47,883 bases of DNA from Bacteroidia bacterium (GCA_025999935.1 BNXY01000015.1:1-47883), one strand, 5' to 3'. Positions 7,754 to 18,000 are shown, counted from the first letter of the stretch. Notes: a model not told the origin generated them from the letters alone. Made by a program: numbers and translations.

Positions 7754-7783
7754 TTGTTTATTCATTTTTTTATTTTACCTTTG
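7754..7783 (+). promoter_or_regulatory. Promoter of the RRM gene
   Basis: TTG (7754-7756), 19 bp, TACCTTTG (7776-7783) match the Bacteroidota -33/-7 consensus. This predicts a 5' leader of about 130 nt that is AT-rich and unstructured to the eye, which could host autoregulation by the RNA-binding product. Confidence 0.65.
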
Positions 7784-7920
7784 CCCCAACATTTGAGTTC
7801 TTTAGGACAGTTTTATACCTTTTTTCGAGTTTTTTCTATTCGTTTTAGTACTAAGTCTGCGATAATCCTCTCATTTGATTTTTAAATCAATTTTTTTATT
7901 TACATTTTATTTTATTTTAA

Positions 7921-8238
7921 ATGAACATTTTTATTGCAGGTTTGAGTTTCAAAGTAAACGATACCGATTTAGCAAGTCTTTTTGAAGAGTACGGAACTAT
8001 TACATCCGCGAAAGTTATTACCGACCGTCAATCCGGTAGGTCTAAAGGTTATGGGTTTGTAGAAATTGATGACGCAGAAGCGGCAGCAAAAGCAATCGCA
8101 GAATTAAACGGTGCAGAATACGATGGTAGAACAATTTCCGTTTCCGAAGCAAAACCACGCGAAGAACGTCCAAGACGCGAATTTAGCGGTGGTGGCCGTG
8201 GCGGCAACGGTGGTGGTTACAATCGTAACAGATACTAA
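7921..8238 (+). CDS. Small RRM-type RNA-binding protein with Gly-rich tail
   Basis: A 105-aa protein. Residues 1-80 form one RNA recognition motif: RNP2 is IFIAGL (3-8) and RNP1 is KGYGFVEI (about 42-49), with the aromatic residues needed for RNA stacking. The tail (about 85-105) is rich in Gly, Arg and Asn (SGGGRGGNGGGYNRN), as in the bacterial RNA-binding proteins common in Bacteroidota and cyanobacteria. It probably binds single-stranded mRNA and acts as a global post-transcriptional regulator. It has its own promoter and is closed by a strong terminator, so it is monocistronic. Confidence 0.93.
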   Translation: MNIFIAGLSFKVNDTDLASLFEEYGTITSAKVITDRQSGRSKGYGFVEIDDAEAAAKAIAELNGAEYDGRTISVSEAKPREERPRREFSGGGRGGNGGGYNRNRY

Positions 8239-8251
8239 TCAAATCAAAAAA

Positions 8252-8286
8252 AGAGAGCTATGCCTAAAGCATAGCTCTCTTTTTTT
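8252..8286 (+). terminator. Strong Rho-independent terminator
   Basis: A perfect 12-bp stem (agagagctatgc at 8252-8263 with gcatagctctct at 8269-8280), a 5-nt loop and a run of T after it, preceded by a run of A. It sits 13 nt after the RRM stop codon. The A-run upstream may let it act in the minus direction too. Confidence 0.92.
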
Positions 8287-8314
8287 GCTCTTTTATCCGA
8301 AAATGAAATACTAA

Positions 8315-9943
8315 ATGATAAGCAAACAGTTTTTTTCGACGATTCTGATTGTAGCGATTTCGGCGACAATCTATGGTCAGGACAGGCACGACAGTGAATT
8401 TCGCGAGAGTTGTACAAGCATCATGGTTGGCAGGAAAGCAAGCGCCGACGGCTCGGTAATTACCAGTCATACTTGCGACGGACGCTACCGCACGTGGATG
8501 GATATTTCGCCCGCAAAAAAGCACAAAAAAGGCGACGTAACCCGGATATTCCAAGGGCTGATGTTTACTGAAACACCCAACGATACAGTCGGATTCAACG
8601 GCGTTTCGCCGGCCGTACATGATTTTGAAGTAGCGCTACGAGTGCGGGGCGAAATTCCCGAATCGGAAGAAACTTATGCATTTCTGAATACCGCCTATCC
8701 CTGCCTGAACGAGAAAAATCTGGCTATCGGCGAAACAACTATCGAAGGGCGCGACGAACTTGTGAACGAAAACGGATTATTTTATATCGAAGAATTGGAA
8801 CGAATCGCTTTGCAGCGCTGCACTACGGCACGGGAAGCTATTGCGTTGATGGGCGAATTGGTAAAAGAATACGGTTATGCCGACATCGGCGAATGTCTTA
8901 CGGTTGCGGACAAAAACGAGGTCTGGCATTTTGAGATTTTCGGCGAAGGTCCTGATAAAATCGGCGGCGTGTGGGCGGCGCAACGCATACCTGACAACCA
9001 TGTAGGGGTATCGGCCAATATTCCGAGAATCGGGGAACTGAATCCGGCCGACAAGGATTATTTTATGGTCTCGGAAAACGTGTTTGATGTAGCCAAAAAG
9101 ATGGGCTTTTGGGATGGAAAATCGACCTTCAAATTTTGGAAAGCGTACAGCGATAAAAAGCCGTTCGACATTCGCGAATGGTTTGTTTTGAGTTCATTAG
9201 CGCCCTCTCTCAACTTGTTGATGGAAGCCGATGAACTACCATTTTCAGTAAAGCCCGAAAAACCGGTGTCGGTACGGGATGTATTAGCCTTTTTCCGCAG
9301 CACATACGAAGGTACGGCGTATGATATGACAAAAAATCTACTTGTTACGAAAAAGAAAAAAGACAGCGAAGAAACCGAAACGGTCAAAAGCCCGTATGCC
9401 AATCCATGGTTTTCGCGCGAGATGATAGACTTGCTTAACGGGCTTAAAGACAGTACGATTGTGAGGGTTCGTCCGATTGCCGTTCCGCAATGCGCCTACG
9501 GACACGTGATTCAAATTCGCGGGTATTTGCCCGACGAAATCGCAGGTATTGCCTATCTGCTGAACGACAATCCCGGCCAGAGTCCGCATGTCCCTTTTTA
9601 TTTCCACATCTTGCAAACGCCTCAGATATATCATGCTTCCGGGCACAAACGCTACATGCCCGACACTTCCGGATGGATATACCGCCGAACCAATAAATTG
9701 GCAACGATTCGCTGGCAAGAATCCCGCGTAAAATTAGAACAACTGAGAGATTTTATTGAAGATAAGCTGTTTGCCGAACAAAGCATCGTGGATGCCGAAG
9801 CCCTGAAAATCCTGAAAGAGAAAGGAAAACCGGCTTGTCAAGAATACCTGACCCAATACGTAAACACTTTTTCGGAAGAAGCCGCCAATGAGTGGTGGAA
9901 ACTTGGCGATGAATTGTGGTACACGTTTATTCGCGGGTTGTAA
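8315..9943 (+). CDS. C69-family dipeptidase (Ntn hydrolase), secreted
   Basis: A 542-aa protein of the PepD/peptidase C69 type, which hydrolyses dipeptides. A signal peptide (MISKQFFSTILIVAISATIYG) is followed closely by ESCTSIMVGRKASADGSVI. Cys33 would become the N-terminal nucleophile after removal of the preceding residues. Family hallmarks follow: TSHTCDGRYRTW, then NEKNLAIGETTIEGR, GECLTVADKNEVWHFEIFG and RIPDNHVGVSANIPRIGE. Length is normal. The ATG at 8315 immediately precedes the signal peptide. The S41 peptidase gene starts 34 nt downstream, so the two may be co-transcribed. A periplasmic or surface peptide-scavenging role is likely. Confidence 0.9.
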   Translation: MISKQFFSTILIVAISATIYGQDRHDSEFRESCTSIMVGRKASADGSVITSHTCDGRYRTWMDISPAKKHKKGDVTRIFQGLMFTETPNDTVGFNGVSPAVHDFEVALRVRGEIPESEETYAFLNTAYPCLNEKNLAIGETTIEGRDELVNENGLFYIEELERIALQRCTTAREAIALMGELVKEYGYADIGECLTVADKNEVWHFEIFGEGPDKIGGVWAAQRIPDNHVGVSANIPRIGELNPADKDYFMVSENVFDVAKKMGFWDGKSTFKFWKAYSDKKPFDIREWFVLSSLAPSLNLLMEADELPFSVKPEKPVSVRDVLAFFRSTYEGTAYDMTKNLLVTKKKKDSEETETVKSPYANPWFSREMIDLLNGLKDSTIVRVRPIAVPQCAYGHVIQIRGYLPDEIAGIAYLLNDNPGQSPHVPFYFHILQTPQIYHASGHKRYMPDTSGWIYRRTNKLATIRWQESRVKLEQLRDFIEDKLFAEQSIVDAEALKILKEKGKPACQEYLTQYVNTFSEEAANEWWKLGDELWYTFIRGL

Positions 9944-9977
9944 GATAAATTTATTTAAATTTTAATTGACAAATCTT

Positions 9978-11594
9978 ATGAAACGAGTATTTTTATTTAT
10001 CATTACGTTTGTTATTGCAATTTCTAGCTTTGCAAAACAAACACCGCAAATAATGCACTCCAACAAGGTAAACATTAAATTAATGATGGAAACTATAGAA
10101 AATGATTGGGAAATAATGCCGGAATTAAATCCCGATATCCTTGACCTGTACAGTGAAACAGACTTGATTAGAAACATAAAATTTATTTCCGATATCGACT
10201 CCCTTGAATTTAAGGTTAAAGTCAATCAACCCGTTTCATTTGCTATCGTGCTGAATAAAAAAGATACCGCCCATGTAGTAATTGATTTTACCAATAAAAT
10301 ACCCCATACACTAAGCAATGAAGATAAGATACATGCCCTAAGCCTTTTTTGGAGCGAGGCAAAATATAATTTTGCATTTATCGAAAACATCGAATTTGAC
10401 ATTGACAGCCTTTACAAAGCCTATATTCCCAAAGTATTGGCAACCACAACCGATTACGATTTTTATGACCAAATGAAACTTTTTGCTGCCGGTTTTAAAG
10501 ACCTTCACACAGAAATAAGGTACAATAAAGGCTATCTCTATACGGATTATATTCCACTTTCTGTCCGCTATTTCGGAGATGACTTGTATATAATTAGCAC
10601 TCGCAAATCCATGTCCGATATTTATCCCATAGGTTCAAAGATTTTGAAAATAAACAATTTACCAGTAAAAGAATATATGCAAAAACAGGTTGAGCCTTAT
10701 GTAAATTCTAATTATAGGCCAACAGTAAAATCGCTATCTGCCGGCAGGTTACTTGCGAGCGATTTATCGTCAAAAAAAATTATACTTACTTATCAGACGC
10801 CTGACGGGCGGATTCTCACGAACACTCCGCCACGAAACGGTTCTACAAATAGTGATGAACCAATAGGTTATATGCCAAAATATTGGGAAAAACCCATTGA
10901 GATTGAATGGGAAAAACACAATATTGCGCATTTAAAATTCAATACTTTTGCCAATCCTGAAAGACTTATATCGCTATTCGAAAGTATGAAAGATACGCTT
11001 TATCATGCCGATGGAATTATTATTGACATACGGCGAAACGGCGGAGGCGCTACCAACAGCGGATGGCATTTGCTTCAATATATGATAAAAGATGCTTTCT
11101 TCCTGAATTTTGCTTGGCAAACCCGCATAAATAATGGCGTTAAAAAAGCGAATGGAAATTACATAAAAGCAAATGAAGATTTTTATAAAAATGCAGCTTA
11201 CCAATTTTTTTCGGCAGACACAATTTATATTCCGGATTCAATCAAACGCTTTGAGACGCCTATGGTTGTTCTTATTTCCGGAAACACATGCTCGGCAGCC
11301 GAAGATTTTTTGATTAATTTAGCAGAACGAAAAGACAGGCCGTTGTTTATAGGACAACCAACCATGGGTTCTACCGGTTCTCCGCTGCTTCTTTGGGATT
11401 TTCCCGATAATGGTTTCGGACGCATTTGTGCAAGGAAAGTTCTCTATCCTTATTCATTAAAGCCTTTCAATGAAGGCATTCAGCCGGATATACCGGTCGG
11501 ATATACTTTGGAAGAATTTTTAACTCCCGACTACGATAAAGAGGTAGAAGTCGCGGTAGAAGAACTGAGCAAACAAATAATAAAGAATAGATAA
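9978..11594 (+). CDS. S41-family (tail-specific-protease-like) serine peptidase, secreted
   Basis: Starting at the ATG at 9978 (a TTG in frame 12 nt upstream is less likely) gives 538 aa with signal peptide MKRVFLFIITFVIAISSFA. The middle contains a PDZ-like stretch (IYPIGSKILKINNLPVKEY). The catalytic domain has the family motifs HADGIIIDIRRNGGG and ISGNTCSAAEDFLINLAE, the latter carrying the presumed Ser nucleophile, then QPTMGSTGSPLLL. The N-terminal 150 residues are not recognised. It probably processes peptides in the periplasm together with the C69 dipeptidase upstream. It ends convergently, 17 nt from ribF. Confidence 0.85.
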   Translation: MKRVFLFIITFVIAISSFAKQTPQIMHSNKVNIKLMMETIENDWEIMPELNPDILDLYSETDLIRNIKFISDIDSLEFKVKVNQPVSFAIVLNKKDTAHVVIDFTNKIPHTLSNEDKIHALSLFWSEAKYNFAFIENIEFDIDSLYKAYIPKVLATTTDYDFYDQMKLFAAGFKDLHTEIRYNKGYLYTDYIPLSVRYFGDDLYIISTRKSMSDIYPIGSKILKINNLPVKEYMQKQVEPYVNSNYRPTVKSLSAGRLLASDLSSKKIILTYQTPDGRILTNTPPRNGSTNSDEPIGYMPKYWEKPIEIEWEKHNIAHLKFNTFANPERLISLFESMKDTLYHADGIIIDIRRNGGGATNSGWHLLQYMIKDAFFLNFAWQTRINNGVKKANGNYIKANEDFYKNAAYQFFSADTIYIPDSIKRFETPMVVLISGNTCSAAEDFLINLAERKDRPLFIGQPTMGSTGSPLLLWDFPDNGFGRICARKVLYPYSLKPFNEGIQPDIPVGYTLEEFLTPDYDKEVEVAVEELSKQIIKNR

Positions 11595-11611
11595 ACCTCT
11601 CTTGTCGGGTA

Positions 11612-12532
11612 TCAGCGAAGCCTCTGAAAACGTTGGATATTTTCTTTATCCAATTGCAACTGTTTGCGTAAGGCTTCCATACTGTCAAAGCGTTGGTCGT
11701 CGCGAAGAAATTCTACAAACTCCAAGCGGAGGGTTTTTCCGTATAAGTCTCCGGAAAAATCCAATAAATGCACTTCAATCCTTTTTTCGCCGCCGGTTAT
11801 GACGGTAGGCCGTTTGCCGATATAAACCATACCGGGATATTTTTCGGTTTCAACATCAACCCAGACAGCATAAATGCCTTCGCCCGGAATCACTTTATTG
11901 TCGTCCGTTTGAAGATTTGCGGTAGGAAAACCGATTTGATGACCCAATTGGTTGCCGGGAATGACTTTCCCTTGTAAAGTGTAATGATAAGAAAGCATTT
12001 GATTGGCTTCCTTCAATTTTCTTTCCGACAGCTTATTACGGATGGTCGTGGAGCTTACATGATCGGAATCCGGAAGTTCCAAGGCTTGAATAACCGTCGT
12101 CCCACAGGCTTTGCCTTGTTCTACATAATCGTTGAAACCTTCCGCCCGGTTTTTTCCGAAACGATGGTCGTAACCAATCAGCAATTGCTTGACTTGCATT
12201 TGTTTTCTCAACTTTTCCTGGATGAAGGCTTTTGCGCTTAATTGAGAAACCGGTTTGGTAAAATCCAACAAAAGGCAATAATCGATACCGGTAGTAGCCA
12301 ATTGAACCAATTTTTCATCCAAAGTCGTGAGTAATTTGGGTATATAATCTGATTGTAACGTGATTCGCGGATGCTGAGGGAAAGTAATGACTGCCGTTGG
12401 CAAATCGACCGCAAGCGTTTTCAATTGGTTAATCAGGAAACGGTGACCGGCATGTACGCCGTCGAAAAAACCAATGGTTGCGGCTATTTCATCTTTCAAA
12501 CGAAAAGTGTCGTTGATATTTATTATTTCCAT
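11612..12532 (-). CDS. ribF: Bifunctional riboflavin kinase/FAD synthetase
   Basis: A 306-aa protein that converts riboflavin to FMN and FMN to FAD in the cytoplasm. The N-terminal adenylyltransferase domain (about 15-170) shows the nucleotidyltransferase motif IGFFDGVHAGHRFLI, then LLIGYDHRFGKNR and SSTTIRNKLSE. The C-terminal kinase domain (about 180-306) shows GHQIGFPTANL, GIYAVWV and a terminal RLEFVEFLRDDQRFDSMEAL. Length is normal and all motifs are present. It is the last gene of the minus-strand run from rfbD, 21 nt after the DUF3108 gene. No FMN riboswitch is visible, consistent with transcription from upstream. Confidence 0.97.
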   Translation of the reverse strand: MEIININDTFRLKDEIAATIGFFDGVHAGHRFLINQLKTLAVDLPTAVITFPQHPRITLQSDYIPKLLTTLDEKLVQLATTGIDYCLLLDFTKPVSQLSAKAFIQEKLRKQMQVKQLLIGYDHRFGKNRAEGFNDYVEQGKACGTTVIQALELPDSDHVSSTTIRNKLSERKLKEANQMLSYHYTLQGKVIPGNQLGHQIGFPTANLQTDDNKVIPGEGIYAVWVDVETEKYPGMVYIGKRPTVITGGEKRIEVHLLDFSGDLYGKTLRLEFVEFLRDDQRFDSMEALRKQLQLDKENIQRFQRLR

Positions 12533-12553
12533 ATTGCAAAAATAGATTGATCC

Positions 12554-13372
12554 TTAATTGGCCGGAATTTTAATTTCCGACGACAAGGGGTATTTCAGAT
12601 TTTTGTAAGACGTTAATTCTGCTTCTGCTGCGCCTATTTTAAGTTTCGCTTTTAATTTCAAAGGAATATGATTTTTATCATTGCTAATCCAGACTTCCAT
12701 GGCATTTTTCGATCCGCTGAAAACTTCGTCGGTAATGTCCAATGTCAGTTTATAGGCATTGTATTTAAGCGTTTCGCTTTTGTTTATTACCGTTTGGCCT
12801 TCGAAATGCACAATAATATTCACTTTACTTTTTCCGATAAAAGTGGACAGGTTGAAACTTTCTCCATGTTTTAAACGGGGATAATCCAAAGAACGGGCAA
12901 ACATGAGTATGTTCAACAGGTCGTATCCGGGATTATTGGCAGTGAGTATGGTGTCTAATTTAACCCTTTCCCGGTTTTCCTGCTTTACATGGACTTCAGA
13001 GTAAGCCTTGCCGTATTTATTGAAAACGATCTCTTCCCGAAAATAGGTATGCCCTTCATTGACTTCCCGCCAATGATAAAGCGGTTCGAGATTCACATTC
13101 ACTTGGGAGTACATGCTATCCCGTATTTTGAATATCTTATCGAAAAAGGCAGTCGTTTTGAAATTCAGGGTTGTATTCCACGCGCTTTTATTGTTATAAG
13201 AGCCGTCATTAATAAAATATTCGGCAGTCCCCGCTTTCAACATGACAAATCCGTATTTATAATGGATGTCAAATGTCAATTCTTCCCCGTCCCGGAATGG
13301 CAAGTCAGTTGCTCGAATCCAAGGAATCGACAAAAAGAAACAGGCGGCTATCAGAGTTATATTTTTCATCAT
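12554..13372 (-). CDS. DUF3108 domain protein, exported
   Basis: A 272-aa protein with a signal peptide (MMKNITLIAACFFLSIPWIRA), then LPFRDGEELTFDIHYKYGFVMLKAG. That is the typical start of DUF3108 proteins, predicted beta-barrel-like periplasmic proteins of unknown function. Further family-like parts are FKTTAFFDKIFKIRD, YHWREVNEGHTYFRE and the final beta-rich region. It lies 7 nt after the Ig-like lipoprotein gene and 21 nt before ribF, so the three are probably one operon and may relate to the cell envelope. Confidence 0.85.
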   Translation of the reverse strand: MMKNITLIAACFFLSIPWIRATDLPFRDGEELTFDIHYKYGFVMLKAGTAEYFINDGSYNNKSAWNTTLNFKTTAFFDKIFKIRDSMYSQVNVNLEPLYHWREVNEGHTYFREEIVFNKYGKAYSEVHVKQENRERVKLDTILTANNPGYDLLNILMFARSLDYPRLKHGESFNLSTFIGKSKVNIIVHFEGQTVINKSETLKYNAYKLTLDITDEVFSGSKNAMEVWISNDKNHIPLKLKAKLKIGAAEAELTSYKNLKYPLSSEIKIPAN

Positions 13373-13379
13373 TAATAAG

Positions 13380-15326
13380 TTATCGCCTTGTGGGCATATT
13401 TTGTTGCAAGCTACGACCCGCCCCTCCTCCTCCGGACATTGAACGATTGGTGTTCGTATTTTGCTGTTGATTTTGCTGATTTTGTTGGTTGCTTCTCGGC
13501 TGTTTAGCTACCGCCGGTTTATTTTTTGTTATCTCCACCGGTTTCTGCTTTTCGACCGGAATCTTTTTAATATCCCACACATTGTCGTCATAATCAGTGT
13601 ATTTGCGAATATCAAAACTTCCTTCAAAATAATACACGTGTTCCGGCTGCCGCTTTTCGGAATAATTACCGGTATCCCATATCTCATTCCCGTTGGTATC
13701 TTCAATATATCGCATATAATATTTTCCCGGATTAAGGTCTTCAAAAATCAATTCTCCGTCATACAAAGCAGAAGTACGGATAACTTTTTCGGAATTATCC
13801 AGCAATTGACCAAATCCCGAACTTTCGTTTCCAACAATTTTCACGTATAAATTACCGTAGTCTTCTTCCTTGCTGAAATTAAATTTCGTATTTATCGAAT
13901 CGTTCCATTTGCCATAGATACTCCAGATTTCTGCCGAATCGACCGTAATCTGAAATTCCTCTCCGTAACGCCATTGATTTTTGACATAAAAGAGCCGGGG
14001 ATTCAAGGTGTCGCGGACAAGCGGAAAATGTCTGTCCTCCCACAAAGTATCCACTTTTTGCTGTATCTTTATCTTTTGCAAATCCAAATCCAAAACCGGT
14101 TCTGAAAACTCAAATTTTACCGTATCATAAACTTCTGCGGCGCTTTTAGTTGAAAAATCTATTTTCAGAAAATCTATTTTTTCTTCCGCATCTTTCTTGT
14201 CGTTTTTCTTCGCCGTTGCCCGGTTTCTCACAAAAAGTCGGAGGGTATCGGTAACGGGCGTTAAATTCATCAAGGAATCATGCTTCAGGTAATGGGCTTC
14301 CAAATGAATCGTATCTTGTTTGTGCACCAGCGAATCGGTTATCCAATAGGTAATGTCTTTTTTATCCGGAGAATATTCCGGAATATACCAATCATCTTTG
14401 GCCTTACGAGGCTCATCTCCGATTAAGTTAAGCTCCGGAGGCAATCCATTATCCGAATTGAAATGAAAGAGAATTTGATGGTCATTGGGACGTTCCGTTT
14501 TGGAAAGAAATTGATTATCCGTTTTTTCTTTGAAAAGATAAAGGACAATATCGTCCGGCGTGAAGCGGGTATAATGAATTTCTTTAATCGTATCAATGGT
14601 CAGACTGTCAATCCGGAGGGTATCCATGCGAGTGGCGGGTTCAAAACTTGGAACAATCAAGGAATCATGAAAAGCAATCGCTTCAGTCACTTGGTCAAAT
14701 TTGTAATTCCGGTTTTGGTCGCCCAAGGCGAAGAGTTTATAGGTTCCGGGAGCCACATTGCGGATGCGGAATTGCCCGCGGTCATTGGTCATGGAGGTTC
14801 GTTTGAAACGCAAAGTCGTGAATGCCGAATCGGCCTGATTTTCATGCAACCCGACCATCGTATTGGGCATAGGCTCTAAGTCTTCCGCATTCAATAAAAT
14901 ACCGGACACCATCAATGAATCGATAATATCGCCGGTGGAAAAAGCGAAAGTAAAACCTTCAATGGCGTTTTTCTCATTGTTATCCACAATTCCATTGGTA
15001 AAATCGAAAGTATAGGTAGTATTGGCAATCAGCGAATCCTTCAATTCGACGGAAATCTTCTTGCCGAGCGCTTTGATAACCGGCATTTTTTGTTGGGGCG
15101 GCGTAATAATCACTTTTTCCGAAGGTTTTTCAATGGAAATGTATTCGTTGAAAAACAATTCTATTTTGTTTTTACTAAAATTAACCGCATCCGGCGCCGG
15201 ATTACTGCGGACAAATACGGGCGGAGTAATATCATAATCCCCCCCCGTCGGAGTCCCGGTACTGGCGCAGGCGTAAAATAGAAGGAATGAGAATAATGAT
15301 AATGCTTTTATTTTTTTATGTTTCAT
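13380..15326 (-). CDS. Lipoprotein with N-terminal Ig-like (SbsA/Big_5) domain
   Basis: A 648-aa protein. The lipoprotein signal MKHKKIKALSLFSFLLFYAC has its lipobox Cys at residue 20. Residues about 35-130 form a Big_5/SbsA Ig-like domain (ITPPVFVRSNPAPDAVNFS, then ANTTYTFDFTNGIVDNN). A carboxypeptidase-regulatory-like segment follows (GQFRIRNVAPGTYKLFALGD), with a second similar one near residue 560 (LIFEDLNPGKYYMRYIEDTN). The C-terminal 40 residues are Gln/Asn-rich and then Gly-rich. It is presumably anchored in the outer membrane. Function is unknown. Gene order with DUF3108 and ribF suggests a conserved housekeeping cluster. Confidence 0.85.
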   Translation of the reverse strand: MKHKKIKALSLFSFLLFYACASTGTPTGGDYDITPPVFVRSNPAPDAVNFSKNKIELFFNEYISIEKPSEKVIITPPQQKMPVIKALGKKISVELKDSLIANTTYTFDFTNGIVDNNEKNAIEGFTFAFSTGDIIDSLMVSGILLNAEDLEPMPNTMVGLHENQADSAFTTLRFKRTSMTNDRGQFRIRNVAPGTYKLFALGDQNRNYKFDQVTEAIAFHDSLIVPSFEPATRMDTLRIDSLTIDTIKEIHYTRFTPDDIVLYLFKEKTDNQFLSKTERPNDHQILFHFNSDNGLPPELNLIGDEPRKAKDDWYIPEYSPDKKDITYWITDSLVHKQDTIHLEAHYLKHDSLMNLTPVTDTLRLFVRNRATAKKNDKKDAEEKIDFLKIDFSTKSAAEVYDTVKFEFSEPVLDLDLQKIKIQQKVDTLWEDRHFPLVRDTLNPRLFYVKNQWRYGEEFQITVDSAEIWSIYGKWNDSINTKFNFSKEEDYGNLYVKIVGNESSGFGQLLDNSEKVIRTSALYDGELIFEDLNPGKYYMRYIEDTNGNEIWDTGNYSEKRQPEHVYYFEGSFDIRKYTDYDDNVWDIKKIPVEKQKPVEITKNKPAVAKQPRSNQQNQQNQQQNTNTNRSMSGGGGAGRSLQQNMPTRR

Positions 15327-15430
15327 GCCCCATTATTTAATTTCGACTACAAAAATACAAAGTTTGATTCAATCTAAGCCATTTTCTTCGGGATATATTT
15401 CAAATGGGAAGAAATAATCCAAAAAACCTC

Positions 15431-17086
15431 TCAAAATTCCGAGCTGAAATGAAAGCGGATTTCCTTGAAATCCTGTTGCGCCATTTGCAGTACATAAGCG
15501 GAATCGGCCAAGAAAACATCGCGGCCTTCTTTGTCGAGCGCCATGTATTGGTATTTTCTTTTTTTGAAATTCTCCAAGGCTTCGGGCGAATCGCTCTCTA
15601 TCCAGCAGGCCTTGTACAAATGCAGGGATTCCCATTTGCATTGGGCGCCGTATTCGTGCAACAAGCGGTACTGAATCACCTCGAATTGCAACTGACCCAC
15701 CGTCCCGATGATTTTCCGGCCATTGTATTGATTCGTAAAAAGCTGGGCGACGCCTTCGTCCGTCAACTGGTCGATACCTTTATTCAATTGTTTGGATTTC
15801 AGCGGGTCGGCATTTTCAATGTATTTAAACATTTCCGGAGAGAAATTAGGTAAACCTTTGAAGTGCAGGTTTTCTCCGGCGGTTACCGTATCGCCGATTT
15901 TGAAATTTCCGGTATCCGGTAAACCAATGATATCGCCGGCATAAGCCTCATCGACCGTTTCCTTCTTCTGAGCCATAAATGCGGTGGCCGAAGTAAATTT
16001 CATCCATTTATCGAAACGGACGTGTTTGTAATTGGTGTTGCGCTCGAATTTCCCGGAACAGATTTTCAGGAAAGCGATGCAACTCCGGTGGTTGGGATCC
16101 ATGTTGGCGTGAATCTTGAACACGAAACCGGAAAACGGATCTTCTTCGGGGTTTACCAATTTTTCTTCCGTCTGCACCGGACGTGGAAAGGGCGCAATCC
16201 GGACAAAACAATCGAGGAGTTCTTTTACTCCGAAATTATTCAAAGCCGAACCGAAAAAAACCGGTGCTAAATCGCCGGCAAGATATTTTTCTAAAAGACT
16301 GTCATTGATGGATTTATCTGCAATCCTCTGCGATTGTTCAGGATATCCCGTGTCAAGCATGGGATGAGAAGGAACGTCAGAATAAACGCCTTCAATCAAA
16401 TCCAAGTCGGCGCGCAGCTGCTTGGCCTCCTTGTCGCCAATGTGCTTTTCCAATTCCGGATTGTTCACATCCTTGAATTGAATGGATTCCGTAATGGTTT
16501 GTTTGCTGGGCGTGTATAAATCCAACTTCTTTTCGTAAATATTGTAAACGCCTTTAAATTTCGCGCCCATTTCAATCGGCCAAGACAAGGGGCGGACATG
16601 GATATGCAGTTCCTGCTCCAATTCATCCAACAAATCGAACGGATCGATGCCGTCCCTGTCCATTTTATTGACGAAAATCATGACCGGTGTTTTACGCATC
16701 CGGCATACTTCCATCAGTTTGCGGGTTTGGGCTTCCACGCCTTTGGCGATATCTACTACGATGATTACGCTATCGACAGCGGTCAGGGTGCGGTAAGTGT
16801 CTTCAGCAAAATCCTGGTGACCCGGCGTATCGAGAATGTTGATTTTGTAGTCCTGATAATCGAATCCCATGACGGAAGTAGCGACCGAAATACCGCGTTG
16901 TTTTTCGATTTCCATCCAGTCGGAAGTGGCCGTTTTCCGTATCTTGTTGGATTTGACGGCTCCGGCTACATGGATAGCGCCCCCGAAAAGCAATAATTTT
17001 TCGGTCAAAGTTGTTTTCCCGGCATCGGGATGAGAGATAATGGCAAACGTTCTGCGCCTTTGTATCTCGATATTTAATTCACTCAT
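15431..17086 (-). CDS. prfC: Peptide chain release factor 3 (GTPase)
   Basis: A 551-aa protein of normal length. RF3 is the GTPase that recycles RF1/RF2 from the ribosome after termination. G1 is [15 protein letters not shown], switch I includes the [10 protein letters not shown] region, G3 is [12 protein letters not shown] and G4 is NKMDRD. Domain II and III motifs follow ([40 protein letters not shown]). The [16 protein letters not shown] segment is typical of RF3 rather than EF-G. It is preceded by rfbD with a 30-nt gap. Confidence 0.97.
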   Translation of the reverse strand: MSELNIEIQRRRTFAIISHPDAGKTTLTEKLLLFGGAIHVAGAVKSNKIRKTATSDWMEIEKQRGISVATSVMGFDYQDYKINILDTPGHQDFAEDTYRTLTAVDSVIIVVDIAKGVEAQTRKLMEVCRMRKTPVMIFVNKMDRDGIDPFDLLDELEQELHIHVRPLSWPIEMGAKFKGVYNIYEKKLDLYTPSKQTITESIQFKDVNNPELEKHIGDKEAKQLRADLDLIEGVYSDVPSHPMLDTGYPEQSQRIADKSINDSLLEKYLAGDLAPVFFGSALNNFGVKELLDCFVRIAPFPRPVQTEEKLVNPEEDPFSGFVFKIHANMDPNHRSCIAFLKICSGKFERNTNYKHVRFDKWMKFTSATAFMAQKKETVDEAYAGDIIGLPDTGNFKIGDTVTAGENLHFKGLPNFSPEMFKYIENADPLKSKQLNKGIDQLTDEGVAQLFTNQYNGRKIIGTVGQLQFEVIQYRLLHEYGAQCKWESLHLYKACWIESDSPEALENFKKRKYQYMALDKEGRDVFLADSAYVLQMAQQDFKEIRFHFSSEF

Positions 17087-17116
17087 TTATATTGATTCGT
17101 TTAGTTTTATGCTAAG

Positions 17117-17983
17117 TTATAAAATGACGGTCATTTTCTCCAAACTCTTTTCCCATTGGGGAATCTCAAGTTGGAATGTCGATTTAATTTTAGTTTTATC
17201 TAATACGCTGTACATCGGTCGTTTCGCCTTAACCGGATATTCTGCCGATGAAACCGGATGCACTTTGCAGGTTTTAATTCCGGCCAATTCGTGTATTTTC
17301 AGGCAAAAATCATACCAAGAACATATTCCTTCGTTGGTGTAATGGTAAATTCCGGAAGCAAAACCAAGCGTTTTTTCACCGAACATGATAATGTCTAATA
17401 TGGCTTTGGCCAAATCGCCGGCATAAGTTGGCGTTCCCCACTGGTCGCTGACCACATTCAGGGATTCTTTTTCCTTTCCCAACCGAATCATGGTTTTGAC
17501 GAAATTGTTTCCGAAAGCAGCATACAGCCAAGCCGTGCGAATGATGATGCTTTCCGGAGAAATCTCCATTAAAATCTGTTCGCCGTCCAATTTACTTTTT
17601 CCGTAAATTGATTGCGGATTGGTTTTATCTGTTTCTTTCAGCGGCGATTGGCTTGTTCCATCGAAGACATAATCGGTAGAAACATGGATAATTTTTGCTT
17701 TCCCGACAGCGGCTTCCGCTAAATTCCGAACGGCGTCACGGTTGATTTTGTAACACAACTCCACATCCTCTTCCGCCTTATCCACAGCGGTATAAGCGGC
17801 GCAATTAATCACATAATCAATCTTATTTTGCTGAATAAATGATTCAATATCCCTTTTATTGCAGAGATTTAAAGTATCAACATCCGTTGGGAAAAACCGG
17901 AATAACGGATAATGTGCAGCCAATTGCTGTAATTCGCTCCCCAACTGACCATTCGCTCCTGTAATTAATAAATTTTTATTCAT
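17117..17983 (-). CDS. rfbD: dTDP-4-dehydrorhamnose reductase
   Basis: A 288-aa SDR-type enzyme catalysing the last step of dTDP-L-rhamnose synthesis, reducing dTDP-4-dehydro-L-rhamnose with NAD(P)H. The N-terminal nucleotide-binding motif is ITGANGQLGSEL, followed by DYVINCAAYTAVDKAEED, the Ser/Thr region STDYVFDG and the catalytic YGKSKLDGE (YxxxK). Then come IIRTAWLYAAFGNNFV and QWGTPTYAGDLA. Length and motifs are complete. rfbA, rfbB and rfbC are not in the window. It heads the minus-strand run into prfC and is divergent from the MBL-fold gene. Confidence 0.95.
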   Translation of the reverse strand: MNKNLLITGANGQLGSELQQLAAHYPLFRFFPTDVDTLNLCNKRDIESFIQQNKIDYVINCAAYTAVDKAEEDVELCYKINRDAVRNLAEAAVGKAKIIHVSTDYVFDGTSQSPLKETDKTNPQSIYGKSKLDGEQILMEISPESIIIRTAWLYAAFGNNFVKTMIRLGKEKESLNVVSDQWGTPTYAGDLAKAILDIIMFGEKTLGFASGIYHYTNEGICSWYDFCLKIHELAGIKTCKVHPVSSAEYPVKAKRPMYSVLDKTKIKSTFQLEIPQWEKSLEKMTVIL

Positions 17984-18000
17984 TTCTTAAAACTTTTCAC

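Noticed and set aside
7014..7920. tRNA or small structured RNA in the gap between array 2 and the RRM gene
   Set aside because: The hairpins there are short independent palindromes; no cloverleaf, anticodon arm or CCA-type end could be found.
11612..12532. FMN riboswitch upstream of ribF
   Set aside because: Only 21 nt separates it from the preceding gene and no RFN-like conserved blocks are visible.
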